Position numbers and translations under genes: made by a program. The notes below the pieces were generated by a model. That model was not told the origin of the DNA. It saw only the letters and a list, made by a program, of their open reading frames with translations, and made no database searches. This document shows, in pieces, positions 33,838 to 39,098 of a stretch of 39,098 bases of DNA (its first letter is position 1; the number at the start of each line of letters is the position of its first letter). Source of the DNA: Flexilinea sp. (lineage in GTDB: Bacteria; Chloroflexota; Anaerolineae; Anaerolineales; Anaerolineaceae); assembly GCA_026645735.1 (NCBI GenBank), contig JAPKMT010000032.1, positions 1 through 39,098 on the forward strand, read 5' to 3'.

Positions 33838-35041
33838 AGAATACATCCAAAGCTTCATTGATGTTTTGACAAATCCGCGCTCCGTGTTTCTGCAGCAAAC
33901 CTTTCTTATCCTCTGTTGTATAAATTCCATAGGCTTCTATCTCAGGATGATATCCATAGTCGCTTAATAATTTTCCAGTGCTTAAGCATGATTCAATACC
34001 GGAAACTGAATCTTCAAATACAGCTAAACGGATTCTGGATGCTTCCTGAAAAAATTGCGTCAGCGGAGTAGATGAGTAATCATGTGCGACCCATCGGTCA
34101 TAAATAATTTTTGCCATTTCCAGTGCCTCTGTTTGATTTTTTGTCATAGTGCTTAGAATAGAGGCTATTGAATGAAACGGATGCGGTTTAAGATAAGTGT
34201 CTTTTGGCAAATGATACTTGTTTTCAATGTAACTTAGGCTACCTACACCGATAACCGGAATGACATTTTCATCCCATCCAATTAATCGGAAAGCGGTTTC
34301 TGCTTCCGGCAGAATAAAATGTGAGTCAGCATTTTTCACATCGATTGCATCCGGTAACATGTTGGGGCGTGCAGTCAATACAGCTGTGTGAAAATTCACT
34401 TTCTTTTGAATCAATCGGTTTCTATATTTTTCAGAAAGAATCGGAGAATCGATCACTTCAAGATTTGGCATGATTTTCTCTTTGATTTCGAGTCCAAACC
34501 GTTTATTCATATATTCCGTTCCCAGAAGTTGCGTTTCCAGTCGTTGAAATAATGGAGATCGATATATATCCAACGAATACAATAATATTTCTTCTAAAAC
34601 AGGATCATCCCAAATACATGGTAAAACACTGTGATGTTGATTTTTTCTGCAATCCCGAAAAACTGCGGAGGCAGGAATCTCTTCTTTTGAAAGTACTCTT
34701 GAATAATCAATGATTTTCTTTTTTAGAAACGAAATAAAGTATTCCTGACTGCCAGTTGTTGGAAGACTCCCTGATTGTTCAATCGAATAAAAACGATGAT
34801 GCTCACCGGTCACCTCGACGAACCATTCAAAAAACGCGGTGATGGTTAACGGTACCATGTCCCATTCAGCCTGAATGGATGCAAACTCAAAAATTTCAGC
34901 AATTCGGTCATCCACAAACAAATGAGGCTGTCCAAAAAAAGCAAGAAAATAATTGACTGTATCTGCAAACGAATGACGATAACCGCCTGGATGAATTAAG
35001 ACACCATCGATATCCAGCAGCATAAATGTTTTTTCTTCCAT
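33815..35041 (-). CDS. Large HAD-superfamily hydrolase-like protein
   Basis: This 408-residue protein is about twice the length of a simple HAD phosphatase. Motif I is LLDIDGVLIHPGG (Asp10, Asp12), motif II probably AVLTARPN, motif III YLKPHPF (Lys) and motif IV AVFEDSVSGIES (Asp). All catalytic positions appear kept. About 190 residues are inserted between motifs I and II; they may form an unusually large cap. The substrate is unknown. I use ATG 35041, because the longer frame from 35080 starts inside the terminator of the neighbouring SPT-like gene. It follows that gene on the same strand but is separated by the terminator. Confidence 0.72.
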   Translation of the reverse strand: MEEKTFMLLDIDGVLIHPGGYRHSFADTVNYFLAFFGQPHLFVDDRIAEIFEFASIQAEWDMVPLTITAFFEWFVEVTGEHHRFYSIEQSGSLPTTGSQEYFISFLKKKIIDYSRVLSKEEIPASAVFRDCRKNQHHSVLPCIWDDPVLEEILLYSLDIYRSPLFQRLETQLLGTEYMNKRFGLEIKEKIMPNLEVIDSPILSEKYRNRLIQKKVNFHTAVLTARPNMLPDAIDVKNADSHFILPEAETAFRLIGWDENVIPVIGVGSLSYIENKYHLPKDTYLKPHPFHSIASILSTMTKNQTEALEMAKIIYDRWVAHDYSSTPLTQFFQEASRIRLAVFEDSVSGIESCLSTGKLLSDYGYHPEIEAYGIYTTEDKKGLLQKHGARICQNINEALDVFFSRKEGF

Positions 35042-35059
35042 AGGTAACCACCAACTTTT

Positions 35060-35091
35060 AAAAAAGGCGGGACATCGCAAAACGACCCGCC
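35060..35091 (-). terminator. Terminator of the SPT-like gene
   Basis: On the minus strand GGCGGG (35091-35086) pairs with CCCGCC (35071-35066), followed by T6. This is a standard intrinsic terminator, 20 nt past the stop codon. Confidence 0.88.
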
Positions 35092-35112
35092 TCTTATTAT
35101 TTTAATGAATTT

Positions 35113-36291
35113 TTAAATCAATCCGACTTTTTTTCCAACCATCTCAAAAGTGTTTAGAACCTGATCCAATTGTTCTTCCGTATGAGTAGCCATATAACTT
35201 GTCCGCAACAACTGTCTGCCAGGCGGGGTTGCAGGGGAAATAACAGAATTCACAAACACGCCATTTTCGAATAAACCCCTGGCCATTTCAAAGGTCCTAT
35301 CATTATCTCCGATCAGGATGGGAATAATTGGAGTGACAGAATTACCAATGTTAAAACCGAGATCTCTGAATCCTTTGCGCATTTTTTCTCCGTTATGGAT
35401 CAGTTTCGCATTCCACTCCGGTTCAGTAGCCATGACACGAAGCGCTGCCAATGCAGCGGCTGTGCTGGCAGGTTGAATACTGGCGCTGAAAATCATAGAC
35501 CGGGCATGATGCTTAATGTATTGCACGACATCCGTATCACCAGCAATAAAGCCACCCAGTGAAGCAAAACTTTTACTGAAAGTGGACATGATCAAATCGA
35601 CTTCATCTGTCAATCCAAATTGAGCTGATGTTCCCCGACCTCCGCCGGTAACTCCAATTCCATGAGCGTCATCGACCATGAGACGTGCATCATATTTTTT
35701 TACTATCGGAACCAATTGATCGAGTGGCGCCAAGTCGCCTTCCATACTGAAAAGGCCATCCACAATTACCATTTTTCCTGCATCTTCCGGAATCGATTGA
35801 AGAACGCGTTCCAGATGATCCATATCATTATGGGAGTATCTTTCTAACTTGCCATAGGATAATTTAACCCCATCATAAATACTCGCGTGGGAATCTTTAT
35901 CCAGAATCGCATAATCCCCTCTGCCAATTAATGCGCTTATGGTTCCCAGATTGACCTGCATCCCGGTCGAAAAAACCAGAGCAGCTTTTTTGCCAACAAA
36001 TTCCGCAATTTCATGTTCCAGTGTTTCATGCATTTCAATGGAACCATTCAAATAACGGGAACCAGTACAACTTGTACCATATTTTTTAATAGCTTCAATG
36101 GCTGCTTCCCGAACTTTCGGGTGTGTGGTTAATCCAAGGTAGTTGTTTGAACCGCACATGATCAATTTCTTGCCATGGTAGCTGGCTACATTGCCCTCAT
36201 TTTCAGATAATGGTAGGAAATAAGGATACTGATTATTTCGAATCATCTCCTTAATAAAATCATCGGCATAACATTTTTTGAAAATATCCAT
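35113..36291 (-). CDS. Serine palmitoyltransferase-like PLP enzyme (alpha-oxoamine synthase)
   Basis: This 392-residue PLP enzyme is in the family of KBL, AONS, ALAS and SPT. Lys240 (STFSKSFASLGG) should bind PLP, His135 (DSHAS) should stack on it, and DDAHG (207-211) holds the pyridine-binding Asp and His. The N-terminus (NQYPYFLPLSENEG, then VASYHGKKLIMCGSNNYLGL) and KYGTSCTGSRYLNGSIEMHETLE resemble bacterial SPTs of the Bacteroides type more than biotin or glycine enzymes. SPT makes 3-ketosphinganine from serine and palmitoyl-CoA. The KDSR-like gene at 8451 fits as the next step. No bio, kbl/tdh or hem genes are near. AGGGG is 8 nt upstream. A glycine C-acetyltransferase role cannot be ruled out. 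Confidence 0.8.
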   Translation of the reverse strand: MDIFKKCYADDFIKEMIRNNQYPYFLPLSENEGNVASYHGKKLIMCGSNNYLGLTTHPKVREAAIEAIKKYGTSCTGSRYLNGSIEMHETLEHEIAEFVGKKAALVFSTGMQVNLGTISALIGRGDYAILDKDSHASIYDGVKLSYGKLERYSHNDMDHLERVLQSIPEDAGKMVIVDGLFSMEGDLAPLDQLVPIVKKYDARLMVDDAHGIGVTGGGRGTSAQFGLTDEVDLIMSTFSKSFASLGGFIAGDTDVVQYIKHHARSMIFSASIQPASTAAALAALRVMATEPEWNAKLIHNGEKMRKGFRDLGFNIGNSVTPIIPILIGDNDRTFEMARGLFENGVFVNSVISPATPPGRQLLRTSYMATHTEEQLDQVLNTFEMVGKKVGLI

Positions 36292-36372
36292 CGATAAACC
36301 CCTAGAAAAAGAATAAAAAATAATAACAAAAAAAAATTTAAATTTGAAGGAAATTTGAAATTAATCTTTCAC

Positions 36373-36378
36373 ATTATA
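36373..36378 (-). promoter_or_regulatory. Possible -10 box of the SPT-like gene
   Basis: TATAAT on the minus strand lies about 80 nt upstream of the ATG, in the 127 nt gap after folE. The -35 region is poor. Confidence 0.35.
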
Positions 36379-36418
36379 CGATGAATGTATAAACTTCGAT
36401 CTTTTTTGTTTTGATTGA

Positions 36419-37006
36419 TTACAGTACAATATCCACTTTTAACCGTTCAAAAAATTCTTTCCGAAGCTCAGCATTCGTTTCAAAAACGCCAGCAAAGGAA
36501 CTGGTTACTAATTTCGCCTGTTCTTTTTTTACTCCCCGCATTCTTGCACATAAATGGCTGGCTTCAACGACAACTGCAATTCCCTTGGGTGCAAGCACTG
36601 TTTGTATAGATTCCACAATTTGGCGGGTCATTCGCTCCTGAACCTGCAGTCTTCGGGAAAACATGTCCACAATACGGGGAATTTTTGATAATCCAATGAT
36701 TTTTCCATCGGGGATATATGCTGCATGAACTTTCCCAAAAAATGGCATTAAATGATGTTCGCAAAGACTATAAAATTCAATATCTCGAACCAGAATCATA
36801 TCTTCAGTCGATTCATGGAAAACCGCCCCGTTCACAATTTTCAGCAAATCATCCTGATATCCACTGCAAAGTTCCTGAAACATTTTTTCGACCCGAACAG
36901 GTGTGCCGATTAATCCTTCCCGGAATGAATCTTCTCCGATAGCTTCTAAAATAATTGCGACAGCATCCTGAATTTTGTCCTTTTTATCCATCTCATCTTG
37001 AATCAT
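36419..37006 (-). CDS. folE: GTP cyclohydrolase I
   Basis: This 195-residue enzyme converts GTP to dihydroneopterin triphosphate for folate or other pterins and deazapurines. The zinc ligands are Cys82, His85 (CEHHLMPF) and Cys153 (HLCARMRG). [30 protein letters not shown] and the SSFAGVF end are standard. Start 37006 overlaps the polyprenyl synthase stop by ATGA, with GGAAAA just before; ATG 36991 would give a slightly shorter protein. It is the last gene of an operon with two isoprenoid genes, which is not its usual company, as no other folate gene is here. Confidence 0.96.
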   Translation of the reverse strand: MIQDEMDKKDKIQDAVAIILEAIGEDSFREGLIGTPVRVEKMFQELCSGYQDDLLKIVNGAVFHESTEDMILVRDIEFYSLCEHHLMPFFGKVHAAYIPDGKIIGLSKIPRIVDMFSRRLQVQERMTRQIVESIQTVLAPKGIAVVVEASHLCARMRGVKKEQAKLVTSSFAGVFETNAELRKEFFERLKVDIVL

Positions 37007-37980
37007 ATTTTCCGTTCCAATAAAGAAGTAATAAGTTCAGAAATCTTTTTCTGATAATCTTCTTGAAAATCATAACGCTGCAATAAAGAATTAGCTTTTT
37101 CAGTAAAGAATTGGCACCGCTTCTCAGTGTATTCGTGAGCTCCAATTCTTTTCAGCCAGGAATTGACCTTTTGTACTTCAGATTCATCGCCAGAATAATT
37201 AATCCAGAATTTCTTGAAATCCGGGTCTTTTTCCAGGCCATATACGATGGGGAGTGTCATTTTCTTGCTCGTTATGTCACTTGATACAGATTTACCAAAA
37301 ACATCCGCATCGCCCCAAATACCAAGAAAATCATCCCGTATTTGGAATGCATAGCCGAAATATTCTCCAATTTTCATAAAATCACCGATGACTTGATCTG
37401 AGGCACCAGCCGCAAGTGCTCCAAAGGCACAGCATCCGCCAAATAATGAGACAGTTTTTCCATGAATCATGGAAAAATACTCATACTCTTGTATCGTGTT
37501 GCGTTTTTCAAAAGAAATATCCTGATGTTGCCCCAAAATTAGATTTTGAATGATGCGATTAAACAGATAAATTGTTTGGTTTTTTTGATCGGAAGATGCT
37601 GCATCGATCATCGATTGATATGCAACCGCAAAAAGCAAATCGCCTGCGTTTATACTTAGTGCCATATTCCATTTTTTCCACAACGTCGGCAACCGGTGAC
37701 GTGTATCACTCTGATCTTCGATGTCGTCATGAATTAATGAAAAATTATGCAGTAATTCGAGACTCACACCAAATGGAAGAGAGATTTCCCAATTTCCACA
37801 TAAAGCACCGCAGACCAATCCGCAAAAAATTGGTCGCAGTCTCTTTCCGCCACCGATAAGATTTCCCGTAGAATCAAATCCGACAGCATAATAGATCATT
37901 TCTTTTAGTGTTTCGTCCTTTTGAAGGATTTCAATTCCGGACAAATAATTTTTTAGTTCATCATTAATTTTTTCAATCAT
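37003..37980 (-). CDS. Polyprenyl diphosphate synthase (trans type)
   Basis: This 325-residue enzyme adds IPP units to an allylic diphosphate. GGGKRLRP (43-50) binds IPP. The first Asp-rich motif is DDIED (85-89) in [20 protein letters not shown], and the second is [12 protein letters not shown], followed by the KxMTLP segment. Chain length cannot be fixed with confidence. The residues before the first motif (LLHNFSL) are not obviously bulky in the way of short FPP synthases, so a geranylgeranyl or longer product is possible. It overlaps the IPP isomerase stop by 8 bp and folE by 4 bp, so all three are translated together. Confidence 0.93.
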   Translation of the reverse strand: MIEKINDELKNYLSGIEILQKDETLKEMIYYAVGFDSTGNLIGGGKRLRPIFCGLVCGALCGNWEISLPFGVSLELLHNFSLIHDDIEDQSDTRHRLPTLWKKWNMALSINAGDLLFAVAYQSMIDAASSDQKNQTIYLFNRIIQNLILGQHQDISFEKRNTIQEYEYFSMIHGKTVSLFGGCCAFGALAAGASDQVIGDFMKIGEYFGYAFQIRDDFLGIWGDADVFGKSVSSDITSKKMTLPIVYGLEKDPDFKKFWINYSGDESEVQKVNSWLKRIGAHEYTEKRCQFFTEKANSLLQRYDFQEDYQKKISELITSLLERKI

Positions 37981-38965
37981 ATTCTTTTACAATCGTTTGG
38001 CTTAAAAATTTTGCGATGCGTAACTGATTCATTATGACCTCTAAAAATGACACGACAGCCTGTGGGCTTTCATTCGCAGGAGTCATTAAAGGACCAGCCA
38101 TTCCTGCCATTTGTGCTCCCAGGAGAAGAGCTTTCCAAATATCCACACCATGAGTTATGCCACCGGAAGCAATTAGCGCAATACTCGGATATTGTGCGTG
38201 AATTTGGTCGATACATTGGGCTGTTGGAATACCCCAATTATAAAAAGGTGCAGCCAAACGCTCGGTGGTTACTGTTCCGGCAATTTCCTTTTCAACCTTT
38301 GCCCATGATGTTCCACCGGCTCCTGCTACGTCGATTATCTGGACACCGGAATCGAATAATTTTTTTGCAATATCAGCAGAAATTCCCCAGCCGACTTCTT
38401 TCACAACCACAGGGACCGGAAAATCTGAGCATAAATGTTCAATTTTTTTTAGGATTCCGAAAAAATTTGTGTTTTTGGATGATTGTAATACTTCCTGGAG
38501 CGGATTCAAATGCAATATTAATGCGTCTGCTTCGATCAATTCGATCGCTCGCAGACAATGATCTCTGGAGAAACCATAATTGAATTGTACAGCGCCAATA
38601 TTTGCCAAAACAGGTATATTCGGAGCGAGTTTTCTTGGATTTTCAAAAGTTCCGATTGAATTTTCTTCGAGCAGAATTCGCATGGATCCCATTGCGAACG
38701 GGATGTTCAGTGTATTTGCTGCTTCCACCAAAGATCGATTAATTCGATTTCCGGACTTTGTTCCACCAGTGATAGATGAAATCAAGATGGGGGCAGAAAT
38801 GTTCTTTTTAAGGAAAACAGTATCGATTTTCACATTTTCAAAATCGATCTCAGGCAATGCATTGTGAATGAGGCGGTATTTCTCAAATCCGTTCAAACAC
38901 TCCGATTGAACATCTTGATTCAAACAGACTGCAATGTGATTGTCTTTTCGAGATTGTATCGTCAT
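37973..38965 (-). CDS. fni: Type 2 isopentenyl-diphosphate delta-isomerase (FMN-dependent)
   Basis: This 330-residue FMN enzyme interconverts IPP and DMAPP. RKDNHI opens the protein, and ISSITGGT (64-69) binds FMN. NIGAVQ and LHLNPLQE (151-158; Asn154, catalytic Gln157, metal-binding Glu158) are present, as are VKEVGWGIS, DVAGAGGTSW and ASGGITHGVDIWKALLLGA. The usual GSQR at the start of the flavin loop reads GSMR (93-96). Type 2 isomerases commonly accompany a mevalonate pathway, but no mevalonate gene is in this window. AAAGG lies 8 nt upstream of the ATG. It is the first gene of the fni-synthase-folE operon. Confidence 0.94.
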   Translation of the reverse strand: MTIQSRKDNHIAVCLNQDVQSECLNGFEKYRLIHNALPEIDFENVKIDTVFLKKNISAPILISSITGGTKSGNRINRSLVEAANTLNIPFAMGSMRILLEENSIGTFENPRKLAPNIPVLANIGAVQFNYGFSRDHCLRAIELIEADALILHLNPLQEVLQSSKNTNFFGILKKIEHLCSDFPVPVVVKEVGWGISADIAKKLFDSGVQIIDVAGAGGTSWAKVEKEIAGTVTTERLAAPFYNWGIPTAQCIDQIHAQYPSIALIASGGITHGVDIWKALLLGAQMAGMAGPLMTPANESPQAVVSFLEVIMNQLRIAKFLSQTIVKEYD

Positions 38966-39098
38966 GACTCAGCCTTTAAATATCTCTGAGTTTACCATGT
39001 TTTAATTTGTTTCTCAAAAATGGTTTCATCAACCAGCGAATCGAAATATTGAAAAGTCTCTTAATAAAATAAGACGATTTATTGTTGAGTATTTTTTT

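Noticed and set aside
35042..35080. Longer start for the HAD gene
   Set aside because: The extra codons lie inside the intrinsic terminator of the SPT-like gene.
1..39098. CRISPR arrays, tRNA/rRNA genes, prophage, transposase genes
   Set aside because: No regularly spaced direct repeats, no cloverleaf-like or rRNA sequence and no integrase or transposase motifs were seen; the hairpin elements carry no ORF.

Overview
Organism. The window is AT-rich bacterial chromosome with almost no spare space between genes. The gene mix points to Chloroflexota, most likely class Anaerolineae. It includes a bacterial Elp3, a type 2 isopentenyl-diphosphate isomerase, an NBR1-type Ig-like surface protein on a Thr/Pro/Ser stalk, a lamin-tail-domain surface protein, a CapA-like protein and many sugar/nucleoside ABC transporters. 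This placement is inferred from gene content; there is no rRNA or tRNA here. I saw no CRISPR array, prophage, integrase or intact insertion sequence.

Layout, left to right. (1) 1-1590: the 5' end of a glycosyltransferase running off the left edge (minus strand), divergent from an MGDG-synthase/UgtP-like glycosyltransferase. (2) 1880-8012: a BMP-type nucleoside uptake operon (binding protein, double ATPase, two permeases) whose last gene is an ADP-ribosylglycohydrolase-family protein. The last four genes are joined by ATGA stop/start overlaps. (3) 8217-10409: a FmdB zinc ribbon, an SDR resembling eukaryotic 3-ketodihydrosphingosine reductase, and ornithine carbamoyltransferase. (4) 10783-15761, minus strand: a LacI regulator and a ribose-type ABC transporter, with a strong promoter/operator before lacI and two more operator-like sites before the binding-protein gene. 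(5) 16184-20293, minus strand: yggT, yggS, pgeF, a DUF2085 membrane protein, a Tat-exported L,D-transpeptidase and smpB. (6) 20562-26693, plus strand: CapA-like protein, Elp3, and three secreted or membrane proteins of unknown role. (7) 26653-31300: a YacP/NYN nuclease, a lamin-tail protein, then dnaX, ybaB and recR. (8) 31409-35041: NBR1-like surface protein, FliB-like protein, large HAD protein. (9) 35113-38965, minus strand: a serine-palmitoyltransferase-like enzyme, then folE, a polyprenyl synthase and type 2 IPP isomerase, which overlap one another.

How genes work together. Two lipid themes recur. SPT-like and KDSR-like enzymes would perform the first two steps of sphingoid-base synthesis, and the isoprenoid genes form a tight operon. 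Two complete ABC uptake systems suggest scavenging of nucleosides and sugars.

Most unusual structure. A family of roughly 120-140 nt intergenic elements (2981-3105, 27964-28085, 30147-30284; relatives at 1739-1796 and 32402-32481) shares flanks and a GCGC-GAA-GCGC-like apex. Each copy has a different but internally complementary long stem. Separately, smpB, capA and the YacP-like gene each have a -10-like box exactly 7 nt before ATG and no Shine-Dalgarno sequence, suggesting leaderless mRNAs.
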